NCBI GenBank assembly: GCA_015075225.1 | Contig: JABTUQ010000003.1 | Coordinates: forward strand, 124,001 to 188,000 | Direction of reading: 5' to 3' | DNA: 64,000 nucleotides | Source of the DNA: Burkholderiales bacterium | Lineage (GTDB): Bacteria > Pseudomonadota > Gammaproteobacteria > Burkholderiales > Nitrosomonadaceae | Shown here: positions 1 to 9,145 of the stretch, piece by piece | How positions within the stretch are numbered: position 1 is the first letter of the stretch | Layout: each line of letters opens with the position of its first letter | Position numbers and translations under genes: made by a program | The notes under the pieces: generated by a model | The model's database searches: none | What the model was told of the DNA's origin: nothing | Seen by the model: only the letters and a program-made list of their open reading frames with translations

Positions 1-2012
1 ATGCGGGCAAATCGGGCTGGAACAAAACTACCGCAGTGCGCCAGCAGGACGATCAGTGCTGTTTGCCGCATATAAGTGGATTTTCCACCCATATTGGGCC
101 CGGTAATGATCAGCATTTGCCGTCCTCCCCGGGTGATGGCGCCCAGCTGGGTGTCATTGGCGATATAGTGCTCCACCTGATTTTCCACCACGGGATGTCG
201 TCCATCTTCGATAATCAGAACGGGATCATCGGTAAACACGGGTTGGGTGTAGCCGGACAGATCCGCGCGTTCGGCAAAGGCACACAGGACATCCAGCTCT
301 GCAATCGAGCGGGCCATTTCCTGCAAGGGCGTGATGTCATCAGCCAGTTGTTCCAGCAATTGTTCGTACAGCATTTTTTCCCGTGCCAGCGCCTGTTCAC
401 GTGCGGACAGGGTTTTATGCTCGAAGGCCTGCAACTCGGGAATGATGTAGCGTTCCGCATTTTTCAGGGTTTGTCTGCGGCGGTAATCCGGCGGGATTTT
501 TTCTCCGTGGATGCGGGTGACCTCGATATAAAAACCATGCACTCGATTGTATTCGACCTTGAGACTCGGGATGCCGGTACGTTCGCGCTCCCGTGTTTCC
601 AGTTGCAGCAGGAAATCACCGCAGTTCTCCTGCAAGGCGCGCAGTTCATCCAGTTCGGCGTCGAAACCATCCGCAATCACGCCACCCTCGCGAATCACGG
701 CGCCGGGCACTGGCTGCAATGCGCTGACGAGTAGTTGCGAGAGTGCAGCATCCGGCTGTATGGATAGAATAAAGCGCTGCATGGCCGTTGCTGTCGTGGC
801 TGTCAGCAAGGTGATAATTCCGGGTAGTGTGGTCAGGCTGTCACGCAAGCCGGACAAATCACGGGGCCGGGCTGTTTTCAGCGCAATCCGGCTGGTGATG
901 CGTTCGATATCGGCGATTTGTTTGAGCTGTGCCCGGAGGGGAGCGTAAAGATTTTCCGGATTGGCTGCAATCAGTGCGGAAATAGTGTCAAGCCGTTGCT
1001 GCAATGTGGCCCGGTTGCGTAACGGGTGATGCAGCCAGTGGCGCAGCAGGCGGCTGCCCATGCTGGTTGAACAGGTATCCAGCAAAGAGGCTAGCGTGGG
1101 GGTGTCTTCACCACGCAGCGTAAGCGTAATCTCCAGATTGCGGCGGGTGGCCGCATCCATCCGCAAATAGGCATCCTGCCGTTCCACCTGCAATGTGTGC
1201 AAATGGCCGGGTAGCTGCCTGGATGATTCGTCTGTTGCGGTCTGTTGAGTCAGTCTGACGTATTCGAGCAATGCCCCGGCTGCCATGATGGCAGCGTGCA
1301 GATCTTCGCAACCAAAAGCCTGAAGATCACGGGTGCCGAATTGCCGGGTGAGTTGCTGCACGGCATGTTCATAATCAAACTGCCAGTCCGGCAACCGCCT
1401 GGGCGTGGCAAATTGATGCAACATCACGGGCAGAGCGAGCGATTCCGGCAGCAGGATTTCTGTCGGGCGCAGGCGTTCCAGCTCACTGGCCAGGCTATCC
1501 GGAGCCGTTTCCAGTACACGCATATCGCCTGCGGCCAGATTGAGCCATGCCAGCCCGATCTGGCCGTGATGCAGCGCCAGAGTCAGCACGATACTGTTGT
1601 TGCGTTCTTCCAGTAGTCCGGCATCGGTCAGCGTGCCGGGGGTAATGATGCGTGTCACCTGACGCTCCACCGGCCCTTTGCTGGTGGCCGGGTCGCCGGT
1701 TTGCTCGCAGATGGCGATGGATTCACCTAACCTGACCAGCCTGGCCAGGTATTGTTCGGCTGCATGAAAGGGTACGCCCGCCATCCTGATCGGCTCGCCA
1801 GCCGAGGAGCCGCGTTGCGTGAGGGTGATATCCAGCAGCTTTGCCGCTTTCTCGGCATCCTCATAAAACAGTTCGTAAAAATCGCCCATGCGATAAAACA
1901 GCAGCTTGTCAGCATGCTGTGCCTTGATGCGCAAATACTGCTGCATCATCGGTGTGTGCACAGGGGACTCCGGTGTATTCGCCGGGGGGTGCGATCTGGA
2001 TGTTTTTGCCAC
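1..2012 (-). CDS. mutS: DNA mismatch repair protein MutS (C-terminus cut by window edge)
   Basis: Reading the minus strand from a GTG at 2012 gives about 670 codons open to the window edge. MutS recognises mismatches and small loops and recruits MutL using ATP. The N-terminal mismatch-recognition region is clear (TPMMQQYL, then [15 protein letters not shown] with the Phe-X-Glu wedge type motif), followed by connector, lever and clamp regions. The Walker A motif [16 protein letters not shown] lies near the window start; Walker B and the C-terminal dimer region lie outside. MutS is usually about 850-880 residues, so roughly 200 are missing through truncation, not decay. The GTG start gives VAKTSRS and a spacer of 24 bases from the msrAB stop upstream on the same strand, so the two may be cotranscribed. 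The next in-frame Met is at TPMMQQ, which would remove about 21 residues; either start is possible. Confidence 0.95.
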   Translation of the reverse strand, partial: MAKTSRSHPPANTPESPVHTPMMQQYLRIKAQHADKLLFYRMGDFYELFYEDAEKAAKLLDITLTQRGSSAGEPIRMAGVPFHAAEQYLARLVRLGESIAICEQTGDPATSKGPVERQVTRIITPGTLTDAGLLEERNNSIVLTLALHHGQIGLAWLNLAAGDMRVLETAPDSLASELERLRPTEILLPESLALPVMLHQFATPRRLPDWQFDYEHAVQQLTRQFGTRDLQAFGCEDLHAAIMAAGALLEYVRLTQQTATDESSRQLPGHLHTLQVERQDAYLRMDAATRRNLEITLTLRGEDTPTLASLLDTCSTSMGSRLLRHWLHHPLRNRATLQQRLDTISALIAANPENLYAPLRAQLKQIADIERITSRIALKTARPRDLSGLRDSLTTLPGIITLLTATTATAMQRFILSIQPDAALSQLLVSALQPVPGAVIREGGVIADGFDAELDELRALQENCGDFLLQLETRERERTGIPSLKVEYNRVHGFYIEVTRIHGEKIPPDYRRRQTLKNAERYIIPELQAFEHKTLSAREQALAREKMLYEQLLEQLADDITPLQEMARSIAELDVLCAFAERADLSGYTQPVFTDDPVLIIEDGRHPVVENQVEHYIANDTQLGAITRGGRQMLIITGPNMGGKSTYMRQTALIVLLAHCGSFVPARFAR

Positions 2013-2036
2013 GATTTCAGTCGAAGAAATTTGCAA

Positions 2037-3371
2037 TCAGTCCGGGATGAACTTCAGCACATTGCCATTGATGCAATAGCGTTTGTGACTGGGGGGCGGG
2101 CCATCATCGAATACATGGCCAAGGTGGATGCCAGAGCTGGCACTGCGGACCTCGATGCGTTGCATGTAGCTGGAATTATCCTCGTGGTAGGTGACAGCGT
2201 CTTCAATGGGTTCGAAGAAACTGGGCCAGCCGGTTCCGCTGTTGAATTTGGTCTTGCTGAGAAACAGTGTGGCACCGGTGATCGGATCAACAAATCTGCC
2301 CGGACGTTTTTCATCCAGATTGGAGGCAGTAAAAGGCCGTTCCGTCCCTTGCTGAAAAGCAATTTTCTGCTGTTCCGGGGATAGCATCTGAAAACCGAGC
2401 CACTGCCAGAAATTTTCCTTCTCTCCGTTGTAACCAGTGTAGCGGGCCACTTCCTTGCCTTGTTCAAACAATACGATCGTTGGCGCGGCAAACAGCGGTT
2501 TATCCAGCGCCCAGCCAGCAGGTGGAGCAGTGTGCAGTGTCCTGATCATGGAGATGTCTGCCTGCCAGTGATCAAGAATATCCCGGCTGAACTGGGCGCA
2601 GAATTCGCAATTTTCCGACTCGAAAATCACCAGTTGTCGGCCGGGATTCAGGTTTTTGCCATCCAGGGCTTCAGTCGGCTCTCCGCCCGGTTTGTGAGAG
2701 GTTTCATCCGGAACAATCTGGCCGGAAGCGGGATATTTCACGCCTGTTCCGCCCAGGCTGCAGTAGCCATCCGGATTCTTTTCCAGATAATCCTGATGAT
2801 ATTCCTCGGCAGTGATGTAATTTCTCAAGGGCAGGATTTCTGTCGTAATCTCGCCAAAACCAGCTGCAGCCAATGCCTGCTGGTAGAGCTTGCGCGTCGC
2901 CAGTGCCAGCGTTTTCTGCGCTTCATCATGGTAATAAATGGCGCTGCGGTAGTTGCTGCCAATATCATTGCCCTGTCGATTACCCTGGGTTGGGTTGTGA
3001 CTTTCCCAGAATCGGGCCAGCACACGTTCCAGTGGCACCTGTCCGGGATCAAAAGTGACTTTCACCACCTCGGCGTGGTTGCGTCCGGCTGCCTTGCCGG
3101 TGCGCAATGCACGTTCCAGGTTGAGAACATCCTGATAGCCGGCCTCCGCATCATCTCCGCCTGCATAGCCACTTTCCACATCAATGACGCCGGAAAGTCC
3201 ACCCATGCGCTTTTCGGCGCCCCAAAAACAGCCCATTCCCAGTACGATGTTGTCTGTTGTTGAGCTCACGCCCTGTTTTGATTCTGAAGTTTGGTTCGTC
3301 ATGACGTTCTCCATTGCAAATACATTCATGGTCATTATTAAACCAGTTAAAACCGCAATAATGATTTTCAT
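2037..3371 (-). CDS. msrAB: Methionine sulfoxide reductase MsrA-thioredoxin-like-MsrB fusion, exported
   Basis: A 444-residue three-domain protein that reduces both S- and R-methionine sulfoxide in exported proteins. The N-terminus (MKIIIAVLTGLIMTMNVFA) is a signal peptide, placing it in the periplasm. MsrA follows, with catalytic Cys in GCFWG near residue 48. A thioredoxin-like segment with CEFC near 255-258 and a cis-Pro type stretch (FAAPTIVLF) comes next. MsrB forms the C-terminus with NSGTGWPSF, RSASSGIHLGHVFDDGP and catalytic Cys in KRYCING near 433. The zinc-binding CxxC pairs found in many MsrB proteins are absent (VDPITGATLF). The best known fusion of this kind, neisserial PilB, has the thioredoxin domain first; here it sits between MsrA and MsrB. 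I chose the ATG at 3371 because it begins the signal peptide; a TTG 27 bases upstream would add MFLLYLCKK. Confidence 0.93.
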   Translation of the reverse strand: MKIIIAVLTGLIMTMNVFAMENVMTNQTSESKQGVSSTTDNIVLGMGCFWGAEKRMGGLSGVIDVESGYAGGDDAEAGYQDVLNLERALRTGKAAGRNHAEVVKVTFDPGQVPLERVLARFWESHNPTQGNRQGNDIGSNYRSAIYYHDEAQKTLALATRKLYQQALAAAGFGEITTEILPLRNYITAEEYHQDYLEKNPDGYCSLGGTGVKYPASGQIVPDETSHKPGGEPTEALDGKNLNPGRQLVIFESENCEFCAQFSRDILDHWQADISMIRTLHTAPPAGWALDKPLFAAPTIVLFEQGKEVARYTGYNGEKENFWQWLGFQMLSPEQQKIAFQQGTERPFTASNLDEKRPGRFVDPITGATLFLSKTKFNSGTGWPSFFEPIEDAVTYHEDNSSYMQRIEVRSASSGIHLGHVFDDGPPPSHKRYCINGNVLKFIPD

Positions 3372-3636
3372 TTTTTTACAGAGGTAAAGTAGAAACAATT
3401 TTTCGACATGCCGGATGATCTCCAGTTCTGGATAATCCGGAGATCAAACAGTGATTTTTTTCTTGACGGATCATGCCATGAATTCCTGCAAAAGTGAGAT
3501 CAGGGCGGGAATTGGCAGGCAATTTCCGGACAGGATTCCTTGGCAGCCTCATTATCATGATCGAAATGAAAGCATTTTTCCGCAAGTTCGGTTTAAGATC
3601 CGGGGTTCACTGTATTTGTTGGCTGTTTTTGAAGAA

Positions 3637-5226
3637 ATGAAAAATATATATCTGGCGCCTGGCTCAGCTAATCATTGTTCAACAAGAGCGTACAACCATA
3701 ATACGAAAGAAGGTGAATCGCGTTTTCAAACAGCATTTGAATATGCCACTGTCGGTATTTCAATTGTTTCACCGGAAGGGCGCTGGTTACGTGTCAATCG
3801 TAAATTGTGTGCCATCCTGGGTTACACACAGGATGAACTGATGGCACTGACTTTCCGGGATGTAACCTATCCAGATGATCTGAAAAAAGATTCCGATAAT
3901 ACCAGGCACCTACTCGGTGGCGAGGTTTCTACTTTTTCCATGGAAAAGCGTTATATCCGCAAGGATGGCGGTGTAATCTGGGCCAATCTGCAGGTTTCAC
4001 TGGTACGCAAGGCAGATAACACCCCGGATTATTTCATCTCTGTTATCGAGGATATACAAAGACGCAAGAAAGCCGAAATAGCATTGCAGGAGAGCAGGGA
4101 GCAGCTCAAGTTATTCATTGAGTATGCGCCGGCTGCGCTGGCCATGGTTGATCATGAAATGCGCTATCTTGCCTGCAGCCAGTGCTGGCGATCGGACTAC
4201 GGTTTGCATGGCCGTGATCTGCTTGGGGTGAGCCATTACGAAATATTCCCGGAAATCAGCGAGGAATGGAAAGCCATTCACCGCCGTTGCCTGGCGGGTG
4301 AAACCATCCGTGCTGAAGAAGATCGTTTTGTACGGGCGGATGGTAGCGTGCAGTGGTTGCGCTGGGAAGTGCGGCCCTGGTATCAGGGCGGCGCAATCAG
4401 CGGAATAGCAATGTTTGCTGAAGATATTACTTCCCGGAAGCACTCCGAACTGGTATTGCAACAACTGAACATTGATCTGGAAGAGCGCATTGCAAATCGT
4501 ACAGCGGAACTGAAAGCACTTAATCAGTCACTGGAAGGTTTTGTTTATTCCGTTTCTCATGATTTGAAAGCGCCGCTACGGGGAATTGAAGGCTATAGTC
4601 GGCTACTGGAAGAAGATTACACGGATCGACTGGATGATGAAGGCCGTCTGTTCGTTCGCAATATACGGACCGGTGTGCGGCGGATGAACGAGTTGATTGA
4701 TGATTTACTGGCTTATTCACGTATGGAGCGGCGTCATCTGGAATCTGCTGTTCTGGATTTATCCATGCTGGTAAAGCAGGAAATAGAAGGGTTTCGCGAA
4801 GAAATTGCGGCCAATGGGGTTGAAATCATTGCTGATTTGCCGCCACTCCTGGTCAATGGAGATCGTGACGGATTGGCGATGGCATTGCGTAATTTGCTGG
4901 AGAATGCAATCAAATTCAGCCGCCATGCAGCACATCCTCGTATTGAATTTGGCTTTGTGCACGATGATGAGTACATTACCTTGTGGATTCGTGACAATGG
5001 CATCGGTTTTGATATGAAATACAGCGAACGTATATTCGAGCTGTTTGAACGTCTGCACCGGCAGGAAACATACCCGGGAACGGGTATCGGCCTGGCTTTG
5101 ATCAGGAAAGCCGTACACCGTATGGGAGGGGAGATCCGGGCGCAGAGTACGCCCGGTGAAGGAGCCACTTTCCATTTGCGATTACCCAGGGCGCTGGAAA
5201 AAACTGCTACAGTGATGGAGCCGTAA
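3637..5226 (+). CDS. PAS-PAS sensor histidine kinase (phytochrome-like output)
   Basis: A cytoplasmic hybrid-less histidine kinase of about 529 residues. Two PAS domains come first (ESRFQTAFEYATVGISIVSP..., then QLKLFIEYAPAALAMVDHEM...), each ending in a PAC-like segment. A coiled segment (LEERIANRTAELKALNQSLEGF) leads into the dimerisation helix with phospho-accepting His in YSVSHDLKAPLRGIEGYSR. ATP-binding boxes are present: N box NLLENAIKFS, G1 DNGIGFD, F/G2 around FERLHRQETYPGTGIGLAL. No transmembrane helix is visible. The frame stays open to 3451 but that region has no domain; the ATG at 3637 (MKNIYLAPGS) is my choice, with only a weak GAAGAA ribosome site. The next gene, a single-domain receiver, starts 3 bases after the stop, as in cyanobacterial-phytochrome Cph1/Rcp1 pairs, and is the likely phosphate acceptor. 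Confidence 0.9.
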   Translation: MKNIYLAPGSANHCSTRAYNHNTKEGESRFQTAFEYATVGISIVSPEGRWLRVNRKLCAILGYTQDELMALTFRDVTYPDDLKKDSDNTRHLLGGEVSTFSMEKRYIRKDGGVIWANLQVSLVRKADNTPDYFISVIEDIQRRKKAEIALQESREQLKLFIEYAPAALAMVDHEMRYLACSQCWRSDYGLHGRDLLGVSHYEIFPEISEEWKAIHRRCLAGETIRAEEDRFVRADGSVQWLRWEVRPWYQGGAISGIAMFAEDITSRKHSELVLQQLNIDLEERIANRTAELKALNQSLEGFVYSVSHDLKAPLRGIEGYSRLLEEDYTDRLDDEGRLFVRNIRTGVRRMNELIDDLLAYSRMERRHLESAVLDLSMLVKQEIEGFREEIAANGVEIIADLPPLLVNGDRDGLAMALRNLLENAIKFSRHAAHPRIEFGFVHDDEYITLWIRDNGIGFDMKYSERIFELFERLHRQETYPGTGIGLALIRKAVHRMGGEIRAQSTPGEGATFHLRLPRALEKTATVMEP

Positions 5227-5228
5227 CG

Positions 5229-5651
5229 ATGCGTGCATGCCCACCCATATTGCTTGTTGAAGATAATCCACAGGATGTGGATTTAACACTGCGCGCCTTT
5301 CAGCGGCGCAAGCTGGCCAATCCCATACTGGTTGCCTGGGATGGCGAGGAGGCGCTTGCCTGGATACCACGCTGGGAAGCCGGGGAAACCCTTCCGGCGG
5401 TCATTCTGCTTGATCTGAGGTTGCCCAGGATTGACGGCCTCACCGTGCTGCGGACATTAAAAACGCATGCTGCATTGCGCCGTATTCCGGTTGTCGTTCT
5501 CACTACTTCCAAAGAAGATCACGATATTCAGTCGGCCTATGATCTTGGAGCCAATTCGTACATTGTGAAGCCGGTTGATTTTAATAATTTTATGGATGTG
5601 GCACAGCAAATAGAACTTTACTGGTGTGCGCTGAACAAGGTGGAAAAATAA
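5229..5651 (+). CDS. Single-domain response regulator (Rcp1-like)
   Basis: A 140-residue stand-alone receiver domain with no output domain. The acidic pair is in ILLVEDNPQD (residues 10-11), the phosphorylatable Asp is in VILLDLRLPRIDG, the switch Thr in VVLTTSKE and the conserved Lys in YIVKPVDF. The sequence resembles receivers paired with phytochrome-type kinases. It lies 2 bases after the kinase stop and 5 bases before the next multidomain signalling gene, so the three form an operon: kinase, carrier receiver, and receiver-controlled c-di-GMP enzyme. It probably relays phosphate or acts by protein contact. Confidence 0.92.
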   Translation: MRACPPILLVEDNPQDVDLTLRAFQRRKLANPILVAWDGEEALAWIPRWEAGETLPAVILLDLRLPRIDGLTVLRTLKTHAALRRIPVVVLTTSKEDHDIQSAYDLGANSYIVKPVDFNNFMDVAQQIELYWCALNKVEK

Positions 5652-5656
5652 CTGAA

Positions 5657-8245
5657 ATGAAAATCCTTTACATTGAAGACAGTTCCAGCGATGCAGGTCT
5701 TGCATGCCGTACGCTGGCGCGTACTTCGCCCGAGATTGAGCTGACCACGGTTGGGTCGCTGGCGGAAGGACTGCAATATCTGGAGAAACCGGATCAATAT
5801 GATGTGTTGCTGACGGACCTCAATTTGACAGATGGCTCGGGCCTGGAAATATTGAGCCATGTCAGGGGACGGCGGCTACCATTGGCCGTGGTGATTGTGA
5901 CCGGAGCAGGCGATCATGACAGGGCGGTTGCAGCCTTCAAGGCTTGTGCCGACGGCTATGTGATCAAGGAAGGTGATTATCTGCAGCGGTTGCCGCGCTT
6001 GTTGCATGGTGCGTGCTTGCGTTTCCACACCAGAAATACAGAGCGTTATTCTCCCTTGTTAAGGGTGTTGTATATCGAGCATGACAGCTTTGATATCGAT
6101 CTGATGCACCGTCACCTGGCTCAGTATGCCCCCCATATCGAACTGACTACAGCGACGGATGTGCAGGAAGCGCTGGCGCTACTGCCGACCAGATCGGATC
6201 AGGTAGCTGGTTTCGATATACTTCTGATCGATTATTGTATGCCCGGCATGGATGGTCTGGAGCTTGCCAGGTTGCTGCGCGAAGAGCGAAAACTGCCCAT
6301 ACCCATCGTACTCATTACAGGGCATGGGGATGAAATGGTGGCTGCACGTGCGCTGCATTTGGGTGTGGAAGACTATCTGATCAAGTATGAGGATTACCTG
6401 TTTGAAATTCCAGCCATACTGGAGAAAGCACAGCGGCAATCCGAGCTGGCGCGCGAGCGCATTATTCTGAAACAAACCAGCTTGCGACTCTCTCATCTGC
6501 TGGCTGCCAGTCCGGTAGTGTTGTACAACCTGCATATTACAAAGGACAAACCTGAAGTTGCTTGGGTCAGCGAGAATATCGAACTGTTGTTTGGCTACAC
6601 CCGGAAAGAGGCGCTTGCTCCAGGCTGGTGGGAGTCCCATGTGTATCCGGGAGATCTTGAAGCGGTATTGGCCCGGCAACCGCTGTTATTCACCAAGGGC
6701 GAGTTGGTGCATGATTACCGTTTTTATCGTGGTGATGGAAAACTGATCTGGATTTTCGATGAATTACGGTTGATACGGGATGCCGAAGGCCGACCATCCG
6801 AGATTGTCGGCACCTGTCTGGATATCAGTGAACACAAGCGTGGCGAGCTCATCAGACAGGCACATCAATCAGCACTGAATCTGATCGTTGCCAATCAGCC
6901 ATTACCAGTCATTCTGAACGATATTGCCACACACCTGGAAGTGATCAACCCCGATATGCTGGTCTCCATTCTGTTGCTGGATAAGCGGGCCAAACACCTG
7001 AATCTGGGTGCCGCACCCAGCCTGCCGGATGATTATAATGCCGCGATCAATTCGTTGAAGATCGGCGAAGGGATTGGTTCCTGCGGGACGGCAGCTTTCC
7101 GTGGGGAAGCGGTGATTATCCCTGATATCGACCACCACCCCTATTGGCAGCCCTATCTGGAATTGACGCGCAAGGCGGATTTACATGCGTGCTGGTCTGT
7201 GCCTTTCAAGGATGAAAAAGGCCATGTTTTAGGCACCTTTGCCATCTATCATCGCATGGCGAGCGAACCTGGCCCGGGTGATCTGGAGCTGATTGAAGAG
7301 TTCGTCTCGTTTACAGCACTGGCAGTACAAAAGGTGTATGCAGCAGAGGCGCTGAGACTGGCGGCTACGGTATTCGAATCTATCCGTGAAGGTGTGGTCA
7401 TTACTGATCTGGAGCCGCGTATTGTTGCAGTGAATCGGGCGTACACGGAAATAACCGGCTACAGTGCCGATCAAGTGATCGGTAAAAACCCCACGGTGAT
7501 CAAATCGGGGCATCACGACAAACTGTTTTATCAGCAAATGTGGGCGAAACTGAAAAAAGATGGCTACTGGAGCGGGGAAATCTGGAATCGACGCAAGAGT
7601 GGTGAGGTATACCCGCAATGGCTGACCATCAGCGCGGTAAATTTCGGCTCTGAAGATGGCAAAGAAGCCGGTCCCAGCAATTATGTCGGGGTATTTACCG
7701 ATGTTTCGCAAATAAAACAATCCGAAGCACAACTGGCGCGTCTGGCGCACTACGATTCACTCACAGGCTTGCCCAACCGGCTGCTGATGCAAACCTATCT
7801 ACAGCATGCGGTTGAACGGGCACAGCGCAATCACTTGCAGGTGGCTGTCCTTTATATCGACCTGGATCGTTTCAAGAATGTCAACGACAGCCTGGGTCAT
7901 CCGGTCGGGGATGAGTTGTTGATTATGCTGGCAGAGCGGCTGAAAAAACGGCTGCGCGAGGAAGATACGCTCGCCCGTCTGGGTGGGGATGAGTTTTTGT
8001 TGATACTGGAAGATGTCAAGGATGCAAGCGATCCCGCCATTGTTGCGGCAACCTTGCTGGATTTGCTGTCCACCCCGTTTTTGCTGCCCAGTGGCCATGA
8101 AATTTTTATCAATGCCAGTATCGGGATCAGCCTTTTCCCGGATGACGCCAGTAATGTGACTGAATTGATTCAGCATGCCGATATGGCGATGTATGAGGCG
8201 AAAAAGGCGGGCGTTATACCTACTGTTACCATACGGAAGCTTTGA
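5657..8245 (+). CDS. REC-REC-PAS-GAF-PAS-GGDEF diguanylate cyclase (frame-split from EAL)
   Basis: Two receiver domains in tandem (MKILYIEDSSSDAG... with Asp in LLTDLNLTDG; LRVLYIEHDSFD... with Asp in LLIDYCMPGMDG) are followed by a PAS domain (VVLYNLHITKD...), a GAF domain (LNLIVANQPLPVILNDIAT..., GSCGTAAFRGEAV), a second PAS (RLAATVFESIREGVVITD) and a GGDEF domain with intact RLGGDEFLL and an inhibitory-site RxxD (REED) five residues before it. It should make cyclic di-GMP under phosphorelay control. The reading frame leaves the domain at AKKAGVIPTVTIRKL and stops at 8245, whereas the -1 frame continues as GGRYTYCYHTEALSIAANE into the EAL domain at 8242-9039. The shift lies near 8201-8212. 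The start at 5657 is preferred over 5624 because it begins the first receiver and follows the previous stop by 5 bases. Confidence 0.9.
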   Translation: MKILYIEDSSSDAGLACRTLARTSPEIELTTVGSLAEGLQYLEKPDQYDVLLTDLNLTDGSGLEILSHVRGRRLPLAVVIVTGAGDHDRAVAAFKACADGYVIKEGDYLQRLPRLLHGACLRFHTRNTERYSPLLRVLYIEHDSFDIDLMHRHLAQYAPHIELTTATDVQEALALLPTRSDQVAGFDILLIDYCMPGMDGLELARLLREERKLPIPIVLITGHGDEMVAARALHLGVEDYLIKYEDYLFEIPAILEKAQRQSELARERIILKQTSLRLSHLLAASPVVLYNLHITKDKPEVAWVSENIELLFGYTRKEALAPGWWESHVYPGDLEAVLARQPLLFTKGELVHDYRFYRGDGKLIWIFDELRLIRDAEGRPSEIVGTCLDISEHKRGELIRQAHQSALNLIVANQPLPVILNDIATHLEVINPDMLVSILLLDKRAKHLNLGAAPSLPDDYNAAINSLKIGEGIGSCGTAAFRGEAVIIPDIDHHPYWQPYLELTRKADLHACWSVPFKDEKGHVLGTFAIYHRMASEPGPGDLELIEEFVSFTALAVQKVYAAEALRLAATVFESIREGVVITDLEPRIVAVNRAYTEITGYSADQVIGKNPTVIKSGHHDKLFYQQMWAKLKKDGYWSGEIWNRRKSGEVYPQWLTISAVNFGSEDGKEAGPSNYVGVFTDVSQIKQSEAQLARLAHYDSLTGLPNRLLMQTYLQHAVERAQRNHLQVAVLYIDLDRFKNVNDSLGHPVGDELLIMLAERLKKRLREEDTLARLGGDEFLLILEDVKDASDPAIVAATLLDLLSTPFLLPSGHEIFINASIGISLFPDDASNVTELIQHADMAMYEAKKAGVIPTVTIRKL

Positions 8246-9039
8246 GTATCGCTGCGAACGAACGCCTGGCACTGGAGAACCGTTTGCGCCACGCTCTCAT
8301 TGCCGGAGAATTTGTTCTGCATTTTCAACCCCTGATTGATGCGCATACGAGCCATGTAGTTGGGGTGGAGGCGTTAACACGCTGGCAACCTCCAGGAGAA
8401 GCCATTATTTCACCGGGAAAATTTATTCCCATTGCTGAAGATACCGGCCTGATAGTGCCACTGGGAGAGTGGGTGCTGCGTGCCGCCTGTGAACAAAGTC
8501 GTGCCTGGATGGATGCCGGAATCCCGCCGCTGGTGGTGGCCGTTAATCTTTCAGTACGGCAATTCCAGTCTGAAAATTTGGTCGGGATGGTTCAGAGAGT
8601 GCTGGAGGAAACACGCCTTCCGGCAACATATCTGGAACTTGAATTGACCGAAAGCATGTTCGTGGCACAGGCAGAGCGTTCAATTGAAACCTTGAATCAG
8701 CTGAAAGCGCTGGGGGTGCGGTTGGCGATCGACGATTTTGGTACGGGCTATTCGTCATTAACGTATTTGAAACGGTTTCCCATCGACAAGCTGAAGATTG
8801 ATCAAAGTTTTGTGCATGGCCTGGCGCATGACGCCAATGACCGCGAAATTGCAGCAACGATTATCGCCATGGCGCGCGGGCTAAAACTGGATGTACTGGC
8901 AGAAGGAATCGAATCGGAGCAGCAGCTGGAGTTTTTGCGTCAGCATGACTGTGATTACTACCAGGGATACTTGTTTCATCGACCCGTACCCGCAGCGGAG
9001 CTTGAAAAATGGCTGCGTAAACATTCTGTACCCCAATGA
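8242..9039 (+). CDS. EAL-domain c-di-GMP phosphodiesterase (C-terminal half of the split protein)
   Basis: A complete EAL domain with catalytic motifs: the EAL signature as VEALTRW, NLSVRQF, LELTESMF, IDDFGTGYSSL, KLKIDQSFV and LAEGIESEQQLEFLRQHDCDYYQGYLF. It would hydrolyse cyclic di-GMP. The only start in its own frame is a TTG at 8242 that sits inside the linker normally joining GGDEF and EAL, and there is no ribosome site, so it is better seen as the downstream half of one roughly 1,127-residue GGDEF-EAL protein beginning at 5657. Whether the -1 shift is a sequencing error, a mutation or recoding cannot be told from the sequence alone. Confidence 0.8.
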   Translation: MSIAANERLALENRLRHALIAGEFVLHFQPLIDAHTSHVVGVEALTRWQPPGEAIISPGKFIPIAEDTGLIVPLGEWVLRAACEQSRAWMDAGIPPLVVAVNLSVRQFQSENLVGMVQRVLEETRLPATYLELELTESMFVAQAERSIETLNQLKALGVRLAIDDFGTGYSSLTYLKRFPIDKLKIDQSFVHGLAHDANDREIAATIIAMARGLKLDVLAEGIESEQQLEFLRQHDCDYYQGYLFHRPVPAAELEKWLRKHSVPQ

Positions 9040-9145
9040 GGCGGCAGACTGCCGGTAAATAACAAGCCGGTGTGGTACCTGTGATATGGAAATGGCCGCA
9101 GGATAAGACCTGCAGCCATCTGTTGCCGGTTATTCCAGATCTGTT

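Noticed and set aside
36-734. A 232-residue open frame on the plus strand
   Set aside because: It is the antisense shadow of mutS, whose conserved motifs read through the same bases on the minus strand.
1752-3263. Long plus-strand open frames opposite mutS and msrAB
   Set aside because: No domain or start signal; the minus strand carries complete MutS and Msr motifs.
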